From: Paraspadella gotoi
Lineage: Eukaryota; Chaetognatha
Length of the DNA stretch: 64,000 bases
Assembly: GCA_051294375.1 (NCBI GenBank)
Contig: CM119266.1
Location: forward strand, 19,231,657 to 19,295,656
Direction: 5' to 3'
The translations under genes were made by a program, and so were the position numbers. Shown piece by piece: positions 1 through 12,387 of this stretch. The stretch's first letter is position 1, and the number at the start of each line of letters is the position of its first letter. The notes under the pieces are model-generated. The model had not been told where the DNA came from. It saw only the letters and a program-made list of their open reading frames with translations, and did no database searches.

Positions 1-3000
1 GGAAGTCGAAAAAACGAGAAGAGAAACAAAGAACAAAACCGAATCTCCAGCGATACTCACGAAAAACATCGTCCAGAAATCGTCGAACGGTTCGGCGAAA
101 CAGAGGCGAAAATCGAATAAATCCGGATGCTGTTTCCGAGTCTGCTCTGACAACGAAATGGAATTTTCGCGTTCAGAGTCTTCTTTAATTCTCCATCGTA
201 TTCCTCGTCATCATCATCATCTTCCTCTTTCTTCGATCAAACATCTTCTCGGCTTCGAGAGGCGGAACTCTCCTCATCCTCCTCGGGTCGCATCCTCCAG
301 CGCCCAAACTGCCGGCGCCACGAATCCCCGAAGACCCGCGGCGAATCCGAAACGCCAAACGACGGCCCGCCAAATACTTCAGCTACGTGGGCGGTCACGG
401 GGGTCCCGTACGGGGTCGCTTCGATGACAACTATTTCGATTATACCATAGAAGCAGGTTCCTCTACCGGAACTCAACGTCCTTGTCCGGATCGGACGGAC
501 TATTCCGACTTTTCGCCAATCCCATCGACGCCGTCGAATCGGACGTCGGCACAAAGATATCTACTTTCGATTACGCCGACCGAATCCCAGGGCGACCGGG
601 AGTTCACAAGGATCGCCTCTTTCACAAATCGGGTCCAAGGCGGGTCGCCAATATTGAGAGAGGCTTCGACGTTATTGCCAACTACGTACATCCGGAGCTT
701 ACTCCTCCGACCGATCAACCAGGATTCGAATTTACGAAAGACTATTACGATCTACTAGACAAAAATTCACATTATTCACCAGGTTATACATGAGAAAAGA
801 ATAATTTCGATAAAGTAAAAAAAATTTCATCTGTTTACATTGAAGAGCGTACTTCGGAGAGTACTAGCGGAGCAACTCTATAGCTAAGTCTCTCTCGCTG
901 GTTCAGTCCCTGTCGGAATGTCCGTCGGTTTGGTTTTTTTTTTTGCTAAAACTTGAGTTAATAAACCATAAGATGCTTCTGTGCAATATGTTCCACTTGG
1001 TTGTCACGTGATCATCAGAAACTGCATATGGTCTTTTTCATACAATTGAAACATTCTGTGAATTTTATAACCAAATCATTATATGGGAAGCAGTACTCTG
1101 GCAAGTGATAAACAAGACTGTGAGAGAGTCTCGATTGAAAGCTTGCAGCACCTGCTATGTCCATATCTTGTAAGAGGTGATGGAGATCTTAAACCACCAA
1201 AGCATGTCCAAAGTCAGGGGCAAGATAGCTTATTAATAGCTAGTTCTGAGGCGGCAACATTTTGAATTCGTTTATTACATAAATAACTTGTTACATCAAT
1301 CATTTATGTCATTATAACGAAATAAGTTTAACTCAATAATTCGATAAATGAATAGCATTTAATACGTTTTCGTCCTTCATCCCTTCCGATCTTCCGCTCC
1401 GCAAGAAGTGGGAATCTGACTTGACGATTTAGCCCGAGTCCAACGAGCTCCTTCAAACTCCTCGTGAAAAACTACCGATCCGACAATTCGCGTCAATCGA
1501 CGGGCTTCCGCCAACGAGGCAGGCTTGGATCGACGAGAAGCTCCACCAGACTTCCAAATTTCCCGAAACCGCCGCCACGTGACGACTTCGCGCACGACAC
1601 CGCCTCCCGCCGCCATTGCCAGCATCCGCTCGGTCCGGAATCGTCGGCAAAGTAAACAACGACGACGACGACTTGAATCGACAATGAAGACGACGTAGAT
1701 GTTCGCTTCGAAGTTAAAGCCACCCGCGGTTATCCACCTGGAAAACGAAGAGGAACAAATCATCGACGGTAAACCGAATAAAAACTCTGCGTTTAAAAAG
1801 GAAAGAAAACAAGTTCGCTGCTTACTAAATAAAAACAAAACAATAAACGTCGTAAGTGAAGTCGAGCAAGAAGGTGACCCGAAACACCCGCCTTTTTTTT
1901 TTTGTTTCACCCACGAATTTCAATTTTTTTCACTCGTTGCTTTGACCATTGATGGCATTAAATGGATAATTAACTCCGGGTCGTCCATTAACTATGACAC
2001 TTCTTTATCTTCGCTGTTTTAGATAATTTTTTTTCCCTTTCAAATGCAGAGATGAAATGCTTAATTTGCTAATGTCAAACGCATACAAATCCGTGATTGC
2101 GATTTAAACGCAGAATTTTAATTTAATCTCCTTTCTTTCAAATTGTTTTATACTAAAGTGACTTGCCGTGATGTGACTAAAATAATATGGAATAATAACA
2201 AAGCTATAGATCGTATGGAATACAGTCGTTTAAACACATAACAATAAACAAATATTTTCCTACAAAATAATTTCTTCCCTAACGCGGGATCTTTGTCGAT
2301 TATTTGAGTCATGTATACCAACCTAATTTTATTTTAATATCTAAACTGAATTATCGGATTTTGGCCCATGTAAGTGATGTTATCATCACGAATAAACGAT
2401 TTAGAACTAAAAACGGCTTTTTTGATACCCCTTTCGATTGTGCGTAGAATTAGCCAAATATTTAAGATATCTTTAATATTAAGAAAAGCTCTAGAATAGA
2501 AATGAATCGGCTAATTTGTTTTTTTAGGAGGAATCTACTCAACGTTATCCAATTCAATTCCTGACCCGAATATGGAAGATACGACGCTAACATACCAGAT
2601 CCTCGGCCGGTAATCCTCAGCCCGATCCCCCGCGGGTCTTAACCTCAGCCCGATTCCAGGGGACTACCCTCAGCCCGACGCCAGGATCCATAACCCACTC
2701 CAGACAAACGGATATCCTCACCAGGTAAAAGACAGTGTCGACGATAGCGTGGATAAATTGATGAATTAACAAAAAAAATTTTGCGTTGTTAAATAGAAGT
2801 AAAGAGGTATTTTTGCCGCCCCCAATTTGCAGTTTAAAACTATAGTACAATCTAAAATCAAATGTAGATTTTTAGAATTTTACTACTCAAAAATTTAACA
2901 TTATTTCCACATCAAGTTAAAAAGTAAATTACATCGATATAGAATCAAGATGAAGTAATCGCGAGCAGCCCTTAATTTCATAGTTTTTATTTTCGCGACC

Positions 3001-4945
3001 GGATCCGTTTTTTAGACACAAAGGATTGCAGCCGCGCCGCACTCCCTGCAAGGACTGTCAGCATTGACATTGACCTGGAAACGGTGATTTCTTTGGATGC
3101 TCATTCCATCTCGGTTCCCAATATCACTGACAATTCGAGTGGCAGTTTGTCACCTGACATCGTATGCCAATGATGTCGGGATAGTCCCCGGGGCTAAAAT
3201 ATTAGAAATTTCTCGATGAACCAGTTTGGTACGACAATCCTCTCCGCTTTCGATCCCATGGCAATTTCCCTTAACAAGTCGAACCTTTTAAACCTCAGTT
3301 TTAAACTCCGTGAAAAGTGATCACTAATGATGCAATGACGTTCTCTTCGTTGGTCCTCACAGTTTTCATCGCGCAGCGACGATGGAACCGACTTCTTGTC
3401 GTCTTGCAATGAATCTTGTCGGAGACGAAACTCATTTAGCATTTTTGCAATTCACAACTGATGAGTTGAAAACCTTATTTTGATTATTATGACGATCGGA
3501 TTAAGAGCTTCCAGTTATTTTAATAACTTTTACAGCTAAATATTTTATTCACTGTTTGTCACCAATTTCGGCCCCTTATTTTTCCAGAACGCCACCCCAT
3601 TTCATCTTAAACGGCGGAATTAGGTTAATCTTTTAATAAAAATTAGGTGGAGGTAAGGTTTAAGGATTAGGTTAAGCTTAACGTTAAAAGATTAGATTAT
3701 AAATAATGGATTAGGTTTAAGGTTTAGGTTCCAAAAATTAGGGTAGGGTTATTAGATAAACAGTAATTCAGGTAAGGATTAAGATTATGTTTTTAGAATA
3801 TATTTATTTAAATCTAAAAGTGTCAAAATTAAATACGGGAATAAAGGACAGATATGAGGCGCTTTTGAAAAGAGAGCCTATAATTTTCCTGATACTTTTA
3901 GTTGGATAAATTTGTATGTCGTACTTTGTCAGATTGATTGGTGACTCAATGAATTCGTTTTTATTTTAAACCAGAGGAAGTAGTGAAGAGCTCAGGATCC
4001 TCGAGGAACTCGATTGACCTCCCTAGATGGACTTAGAGGCGGATCACATCGAAGGGGTAAACATTTTGTCTCTGTCAAACTGAGCCTAATTCCGCTGTGT
4101 GCTGCTGCATAATTTGCTGCGAGCTACCGATATTGTTGCTTAACATTCGCTTCACAATAATATTTATTCGTTTATATTTTTTTGCGGCGTATCTCTCGGC
4201 TAATTTCGGGTAATTGAAGCAATATTGTCCTTTCAACAGATGCACGGACATTATATACAATAATTATTCAAGCTTTTTTTTGGTGGAAACGGATACATAA
4301 TATATATCGAATAGCCGTATCTTTTATATATTTATAATAATGTATATGGTAGATGAAGTAAACTAACTAAGTCTAAACCAAGTCTAAACAATAAATAATT
4401 AAACAAAATCATCAAAATTACGTTTGAAGTTCAATAGCAATATAATTAACAGTTGTTTGTTTTTTTTTCAACTCACACTTCCATTTTTATTTGTTTAGTG
4501 GCATGTTCTTAGGTGCAAGCTCATAGTTTAAAATAGCAGTAAAGTCTGAAGCGATGACCGGTCCCTACAATCTATAAAAAAAAAAATTTTAACGTAATAA
4601 TTTCATACTTCAGCACAACTACTTGGTGTTTCAAACAACAGGGTCCTGTAATGTTAGTTTAAATCTAATCTGCAATCTTTTTTAAAATAAAACTAAATAT
4701 ATGGTGCCGCAGAAATTTTAGAAGTTCACAGCACGGCTCTCGTCCGGCTTTCATTTCCATTGGCCGGAGCAGATCGAGCTTCCACCCAATCCAAGTTCTC
4801 GATATGCCTTTGGAATCAGAAATGGCCAGATGGGAGCCGCGAGGACGCTTGTTCTCACATCTTTGTGCAACGTACGGCATCGTGTTTCAGCAATGATACG
4901 AAAAATTATAAAACCCTAGAAATTTTCAATGCGTTCGCGTTGATG
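1..4945 (+). pseudogene. Broken left copy of the acidic YPQPD gene
   Basis: The six exon equivalents lie at about 1-782, 1406-1770, 2527-2727, 3015-3175, 3974-4060 and 4713-4945, matching the exons of the gene at 12388-17636. The first exon is cut by the window start. Reading frames shift repeatedly: the segment homologous to the 338-codon first exon survives only as ORF pieces of 89 to 123 codons in different frames. The breaks are single-base indels, not clean mutations, so sequencing error in an unpolished copy is as likely as a true pseudogene. Confidence 0.7.
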
Positions 4946-4984
4946 ATAGTCCTCAACTCCTTCTGCGGGTACAATGAAAATACA

Positions 4985-5400
4985 TAATAATAAATTATAA
5001 ATATATAATAAATATGTATCAAATTTGTAAGTAGACAGTCTCTTCGGAGGCCGTGGGTTCGAATCCCACCGCTGCCAACCACAATTTAGTAAGTAGACCA
5101 GGGATTTCTGAGCGAAACCAAAGTGGATTTTATTTCTTCGAAAAATAAACGATAAACAATGACGGGTGTCAAATTTCAAGCAGAGTGAATCAATACAGAA
5201 TTCGGTTCCCGTTTTAATACAGCCCCCAAACGATCGGAGGTAAGGTAAAATTTCCGACCATCTTGTTCATTTGGCCGGTGCCAATTTTGTCTTTCAACCA
5301 ATGAGAATGTTCCATTGTATTTCCGATCCGACCGTTGATCCGATCCGTTGATCCATTCGATTTCTTGAAGTCCTGATTCCTCTGCGATGTAATCATAAAT
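4985..5400. mobile_element. Insertion present only in left copy, with a tRNA 3' half
   Basis: Relative to the right copy (about 17680-17780, which holds only AT-rich sequence), the left copy carries about 400 extra bases. Within it, about 5027-5079 looks like the 3' half of a class II tRNA, serine-like. It has a variable-arm hairpin (TCTC-TTCG-GAGG), a T-arm GTGGG TTCGAAT CCCAC with a canonical B box, and an acceptor end CGCTGCC followed by A. No matching 5' half, D-arm or anticodon arm is visible, so this is not a whole tRNA gene. A tRNA-derived retroelement fragment is the likeliest reading. Confidence 0.55.
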
Positions 5401-6675
5401 AGTATTGTATTTTTTGATAAAAGAAAAATGAGTTCAACAATAAAATTAAATAAATATGAATAATTTGAAAATAAAATTGAATAGTCAATTGTTCATCAAA
5501 CGGCTATGTATTTGTTGTTTAGTGAAGATTACTAGGCGACTGAACTACAGTAAATTTACTTTGTACCCTCGCGTGGTTTGGTTATTTGATTTTTTTTATC
5601 TTCTTAGATAACAATTAAATTTATTTATCTAATTAATGATCATTAACATCCTCATTTCTAACCGATAAAAGTGGCCAAGAGATACATTATTAATTATTTT
5701 GACAAATGGAAAGTTTTACAGGACCCTGTTTAAAACACAGACATGTTTTCGTTCACGCGCATAGATAACACAGTTTAGAAAAGATAACACTTTATTAAGC
5801 ATTCATTTCCATTTTCGATAATAGAAGGAAAGAAATCCAGTTTTCACGCCAAGTCTCATTAGAATGCGTTGAATTAGAAACGGACTGCCAACAAACCTAG
5901 TACTCCATTGTTTAAATTTCATAATTTTTCCGTCGTTGCTCTTTTGTCCCAGTTCCGCCTGTGGCGTCCATCCAACATGAATATCGCCATATGTCGTTTT
6001 GGGTCATTTCGAACAAAAACAAAAAACCAAAAGAACATTAATACAACTTTATTCTTTAGAATTGCTTTCTTATTGACATCATTATACTCGGCCGTGTTGA
6101 TATTTTATTTTAATATATTATTTCAGTGTGTCCTAAGTTGAATACGTATAGAGCTTTTTTACCGACGCTTGCCTTCGAATCGAAGTTGCATCCCTTAGCT
6201 GAAAGGTTCCCTCCATTGCGCCGTTAATGTGTTCTCTTTAAACCTTTACAATGATTTTTTAAAAATCAGAAAGCCGTCGTTTTATTTTTTTTTTTAAGTG
6301 AAAAAAAAAAATAAGACTCTAATTTATAGAAAACAATATTCGTTGTTATTTTTGTGATAGTCTCTTTTTTAATCGTCCGCGTGCATGCAGTGATCATCAT
6401 ATCATCATAATGAATCATTTTTAAATAGAAACGCTTTTTTTTTTTTTCGTTTCCCGCCTCACCGAAGCCGAAAACGTTCGTCGAAGATTTTTCTCCATGA
6501 TTTTACGAACTGTTTATTTCAAAATCACCAGCATTGCGAACAATGGAAATTAAAAAAAAAAAAAATAACTATTCCTCTCAACAAACGCTTTTTAGCATTA
6601 AACCGTTAAGTATGTCATTCATAAGATTTCACATCTGACGAGAAATAAAAAATTATTTTATAACTTTGATTTCAG

Positions 6676-9600
6676 GCAGCAGCGGGCAAGCCCTCTCCGT
6701 GTCAGGAGAGCATTGCTATCCGGCCACGGGCGATCTTCTCATTGGACGAGACAGGATAAGTATCAGCTTCGTCCACCTGCGCGATTCGAGCGTGAGTCAA
6801 AGTCTCCTCTGCAACAGATTCAAAGTATGAGTAATAATAATTAGGCATAATGGGACTAGCCAAGTTTTTCTTACAAGAAAATTTAAAAATATTATTAACT
6901 TTTTTTATAAGCTGAATAAAAATTTGATTTTTTTTTTAGTCAAATTTTATTTGTCATTATTCATTTGAAAGCTCTACCTCTGGCCCTCTTTTGTTGCCCT
7001 CGCTCTCTGTATTTCCATGTCTCTCACCAATACATTTCTGAAATGCGTGTAATAGTTTTATTTAATGAAATAACAATATGTATATTAATATCCACCTATT
7101 TTCCTGTCCCTTGTCCTGAAGGACAACGCGCTACTGCATCGTCCTCCATCTCGAGACGAGAAAAAATGTTTTTTCATGTGCGACTCTCGGCGCCCGTTCA
7201 GATGAGCGGCCAACGAGAAAGTCACAACATTGAAACGTCGTTTCCACTTTTAACAACAGGAGGTCAGTTGTGGGCCACTCATTGTTTACTCTTTTCAACT
7301 TTAATGATTGCATAATTAAAAATAAGGAGTATAGTATCAGTATGTCCACGTCTAAGTACTTAAAGGAGTGGTCCTATTTTACCTTTTACAAATCGCAACA
7401 TTTCTTGAAAGTTTGAAACAAAGCTTATCATAAGGGAGGCCATGTACTGGGAGTGACAGATATAACTGTGAGAAAGTCCTTGATGAAAGCTTGCAGTGGT
7501 CCAGTACGTTAAATTTTGTTAGAAGGAGAGAGGGCTTAACTCAACATAATAGCCTAAGGGGCAATGAATTATCTAATTTTAGAAAATAAATGAATGAATA
7601 ATTTTAATAATTGGCTGTAGCAATTCCATCGCTTTACAAGATCGGTTCACCAATGTGTTGCGCCCGCAGTGACTTTATTTTGACGTTTATTTCTTCTTGA
7701 TATGACATGACGTGACATGACATGACACAATAACTTCTTAGCTTGTCATTTATGATACGCACTTTTTATTCTTATAGTTTAGGATTTCCTAAGGTGGCGC
7801 TAGCAGTCCCTTAATTTTGAGTTGTTTTTTTTTTCAGTCTTAAACAAATGAGCAAATGAGCAAATAGCAAGCCAAAGCAAGTAGGCGAATTATATGTATT
7901 TTTAACGTAAGTGGCAGACCGACCGGGCAAGACATAACCGACCAAACAGACCGACCGAAAAAGTGACTATAGTGTTGCTCCGCGAGTACTCGCGACTTAA
8001 CTAAAAACCAAGCAGAGGCAAATCAAATCGCGATTGCTCTTTTTTCAGAAAATCTGGTGCAATCGAAAACGGGAAGGAGTTCGTCTCGCTGCGTTTGGAC
8101 TCGAGGCCGAGTTCACTTACTCACCTCATTATGACTTTAAGACTTTTCGTCCCGCCGCATTCCTCACATCGAAAGACATAACGAATCATGGACAAACTTG
8201 GAAGATTTACAGATATTTCGCCTACAGCTGCTACGACTCTTTTTCCCAGTATGTTTTGTTCAATCGGTTTGATTAACAAGGATGTTCAATGTTAAGAAAA
8301 CCTGTTCAATGTTACATTATGAGAAACGTAAAATAATCTCTACAAGATCGAATGAATTGCGGACAATTTAATGGCAAAAAAGACCGGTAAAATGAGAGAA
8401 ACTTTTTAAAAAAATTGAGCCCATAAAAAAATATACAGGAATCTTGCTCTTTTAGAAAAGTATGAGAAAATTGGTTTAAAAGGTAGAATTAAATAATTTT
8501 TCTTTAAATTCAGGATGACTCAAAAAAAACGAGATTGACTAAAATTAATAATTTCTACATGATTGAATTTCTTTAGGCGCCATTTGTTAGTTGTTTACCC
8601 GTTGAAAGATCAAGATCAAGAATTTCAAAAATGTTTTTCATTTTATTCGAAAGTTTAACAGTTAACAGTTCTAAGTTATTGTAAATCAATAACAATCATA
8701 ACAGTAACGCAACGAATTTTCATTTATCATAAATTAATAAATAAATAAAATTTAACAACAACATGCCAATTAATTTTATAATATCGTCGACAAAAATGCT
8801 ACTCGTCAGCAATCTGTTAGCTCTTACAGCGGCTCAGGCACCCTATAATCGAGACAAAACTTAAACGTCCTGCCCTGTCTGAACGATTTGAGATACAATA
8901 TAAAAATGGGTGAAAAAGTTTTTATAGAGGGTTTTTGATTTTATATACACAGAAACAATAATTTTTAAGTCACTGCAAGGCGTTGTGGATGTTTTCAAAA
9001 CATTTAGTCGTTTTATGCTTGCCTTGATTAGCATACGATGAAGCATATTTGTAATATTTATTGGTTGTTTTCGGAATGTCTTATCTTCAATTAACCTGAT
9101 TAAAGCTTTTCATTACTATCCTAATTAACAACCCTTAACTTTCTTCTCTTGCAACAACAAAATTTTTTTTTTTGAGGTAAGTAAACACAAAACTTTTAAA
9201 AGAGATATAATGAATAGCTTAAATTGTTAAGCTTATATTTCTTACTTTTGACACACCTTTTTATGCATTCAGAAATTTTACATAATTCATTTATTTACTG
9301 ACAATATTGTTAATATTTTATAAAAGTAAGTTTTAATAAAAAATGAAACCAACAGTAAACTTACCATGAACCTTACCTGCCTTACTGAGCAGTTTCTTTG
9401 CTTTCAAAAAGCATATTATCAAAGAATTTCAACACGAAATTAATGTATTGTCCAAAAGCTAAGAGAGAGTATTATAAGAAATAGTTTATTCAGATTGAAA
9501 TCATTAAGAGCTAAAGAGTAATGATTTTTTCAATTTTGTCTCGATATAGTGGTCCCACCCCTGTAATTTCGAGAAAATTTACCCGAAAAAGTTCTTATCA

Positions 9601-10159
9601 ATCTTTAAGTTGGATGGCAAAGATATTTTCTTTTAAATCAACAAAACAAACATTTGGAAAGGACGGAACATTAATCTATTTTTATTTCTGATTAATGGCG
9701 TAGCTTGATTGTATTTGCCAAAGATTGAGAAAACAAAGATCACATAATAAAAATCGCTTTATATTTTCAAACCCGACGCTTTCTAAACGACTTTTAATTC
9801 TTTTTTCTCTCCTCTCGAATAAAATAATTACAATATAATAATAATAAAGGGTAAATTTGACATTAACAAAGTAGAATTTTGGCTTCTTTTCAACCAGCTA
9901 AACCCCAACCTAGCCCCCCCACACCCCACCTAAACCCTAGTCGGTGAATATAAAATTAAGCCAATAAGATATCTACTAATTTTAACAATTTTCCAACACC
10001 CCTTTGGTCTCAACAGACATCCCACGGACCCACGGTCAATCGGCGAAAGTTGTTCTGCGAGTCTTCGCTATCTCTACGTCCTCCAATCTACCGACGGCGA
10101 AGTCAGCTTTCAGAGTTTGAGTCCGAATATGAAATCGATACCCATACGCCGAAAACGTC
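6676..10159 (+). pseudogene. Broken left copy of laminin beta LN exons 1-4
   Basis: Equivalents of the first four laminin exons are at about 6676-6791, 7122-7262, 8049-8248 and 10017-10159, the last one cut by the N gap. Recognisable LN pieces such as SCYPATG-like and FRPAAFL-like stretches remain, but each exon has small indels that break the frame. Nothing downstream of LN is present in this copy. It reads as a truncated, low-accuracy duplicate of 19048-22474 and not as a second functional laminin gene. Confidence 0.8.
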
Positions 10160-10184
10160 NNNNNNNNNNNNNNNNNNNNNNNNN
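10160..10184. other. Assembly gap (25 N)
   Basis: A run of 25 N that exactly terminates the left duplicate copy inside laminin exon 4. Runs of the same length occur at 43085-43109 and 44145-44169, at the fold-back points of the inverted repeat. Confidence 0.98.
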
Positions 10185-10443
10185 TTTTTTTTCGCTTCGT
10201 GATGAACGGGAAAATTTTTTTTTCTTTTCTCTCATTCTAAATGTGAAAAACCGAGATTATGTTTAGTTCTCTTATCGTTTTGGGGTCGAAGCTTAATGGT
10301 GTTGACGCGTGGGACGACGACCTTTAAAGAATTTGATGCCGAGGGTCAAACTTGCTTAATGGTCATTCTTATTCTATATTTCGTTGGAACAAACTCATCT
10401 GACAATACAATATTTCGATTTCCTTGGCGTGGGCAATATTTTA

Positions 10444-10545
<102 letters not shown>

Positions 10546-12237
10546 CTGTAAGTTTAATATCTTTCGCCTTCTCTCGCCGCGTTCGACGTCCCGCGGGGTT
10601 TTTTCAAATCTCTCCGATTATTCTTTTTTTTTTTTAATTATTTTCTTGACGTTTCCGAATAAATTCGACTCCTCCCCCCCGCCCCCCCAATTCTACCATC
10701 ACCATCGCGCAAACATGTGTCGCGCGCAATAGTTCCTTCTGATGCCTTTTGTTTGAACCATTTATTTCTAATCTTAACGAACTTTCTCTCTATCTTTATC
10801 TCTATATCTATCACTCTCTCTCTCTCTCTCTCCTTGCCCTTCATCTCTCTCCCCTCTCTCGTCTGTCCCTCTCCATGGAAAAACGACGAAATGTCGCGCT
10901 TCCGACTCTACAATAAACTTGTTGAGTAAAGATAATTCACATTTTAGAGAAAAGAAAAAACAGGCAAGTGTCACACAAAATCTTTCTTCATTTTTGAAGA
11001 AAAAGACAAAGAAAACAAAGAAAGAAAGAAAGAAAGAAAGAAAAAGAAAGAAAGAAAGAAAGAAAGAAAGAAAAGAACAAAGAAAGAAAGCAAGCAAGCA
11101 AGCAAAGCAAGCAGTGAAAAGAAAGACTCTTAAACGCCGCGACTCTCATAGTCTTTTTTGTTTTTTTGCCTTTCCCTCCTTAGGACATTTAGTAAAACTC
11201 AGCGCGTAGGGTACTACGACACGGGAGCGGCGGGGTGACGCCACCACTCCAGTCCCTCGTCGTCTCCCCATCGCCGCCCTTCACTCCCCGCTTCACCCCC
11301 CGCCACTCGCCCGTGGCGGGCAGCGCGAGGAGTAGGAGGAGGCTAGGAGGAGATTATGGGAGGAGAGAGAGAAGGAGATAGAGAGGGAGATAGGAGGAGG
11401 AGGAGGGAGAGAGAGAGGATGCTGAGAGAGAGGGAGACGCTCATTAGGCAGAGAGAGAGGGAAAGCCAGAGCGGAGAGAGAGAGAAGGGAGAGAGAGAGG
11501 CAAAGGACGGCGAGGCAAAGGCTGGAGAGAGAGAGGCTTGGAGAGAGAGACGAGCGGAGAGGAGGAAAGGTGGAAGTAGAAATAGGTACCTATGTATTTC
11601 ACATTAATTTACATTATTCTCTCCCGAAAAAAAAAAAAATCGTCGGAATGATTTTAAGAACGGCACGTTTAAAATCGACTGCTCTGCATGGCTTTCAATC
11701 AAATTTGAAATTATAAAAAAATTTTTACCGATAACGATGGCTGTTTTATACTCTATCCTATCAATTCCATGTATCGATTCGCCATGAATAACATAAATTT
11801 AATGAAATCTATTAGGCCTGCTATCGATCGATTGAAATGTTTCGTCGTTCTCCGTTACGCGGCAGTTTTGACGACGTCACTGCAGATTAGCTGTATATAT
11901 ACATACATACATTACATAGTGTATAACCAACTCATCTTTTACCTTTAACTTCTATTAAAACTGACCGAGTATCAGATTCTTCTAACCTTCGTTTTCTTTT
12001 CTTATAAGTGAAGACGAAGCAACCGCCTCTTTTCTCTTTTCACTTTTTCTATGTATTTTCGTTTGTATTATTTTCCATTTATCATTTAAATTGATTAGGT
12101 TTTGTCCTATTTCCACTTTTTCATCGCAAGAGAAAATCACTCGGAAGAAAAATAATGAAGAGATCGGAGAATTATTACCTGAGTGAGAGAAAGCCACATT
12201 TAAAAAGCTTTTCGCGAAAGCTATAAGCTATAGGGTT

Positions 12238-12239
12238 TT

Positions 12240-12315
<76 letters not shown>
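12238..12315. repeat. TC microsatellite
   Basis: CT dinucleotide run about 70 bases upstream of the ATG of the acidic gene. It lies just before the start of the direct duplication, which is visible from about 12597. Confidence 0.95.
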
Positions 12316-12317
<2 letters not shown>

Positions 12318-12387
12318 CAGTTTGTCCGCTTTCCCCCCGCATTGTCCTGACGCTTAGGTTCTTCCCGCGCTTCCCATCATTCCATCC

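Larger units (their letters stand above)
1..10159. repeat. Degraded direct copy of 12597-22474 (left copy)
   Basis: This block matches 12597-22474 almost base for base in introns as well as exons, in the same orientation, but with many one-base insertions and deletions, often in homopolymers. It begins inside exon A of the acidic gene at the window edge and stops inside laminin LN exon 4 at the N gap. Exon reading frames that are open in the right copy are broken here. Because introns are as similar as exons, the copies are recent, allelic or artefactual. The main structural difference is an insertion of about 400 bp near 5000-5400 that is absent from the right copy. Confidence 0.93.

Noticed and set aside
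3620-3790. An internal telomere array
   Set aside because: The units vary in length and sequence (TTAGG, TTAAGG, TTTAAGG) and occur beside a fixed box, so it is not a regular telomeric repeat.
5027-5079. A complete tRNA-Ser gene
   Set aside because: Only the 3' half is present; no D-arm, anticodon arm or 5' acceptor strand can be found upstream.
1-10159. A second functional laminin/acidic gene pair
   Set aside because: The frames break too often, the copy stops at an N gap, and intron identity is as high as exon identity.
10919-11607. Lys/Glu/Arg-rich ORFs
   Set aside because: They come from GAAA and GA purine repeats.
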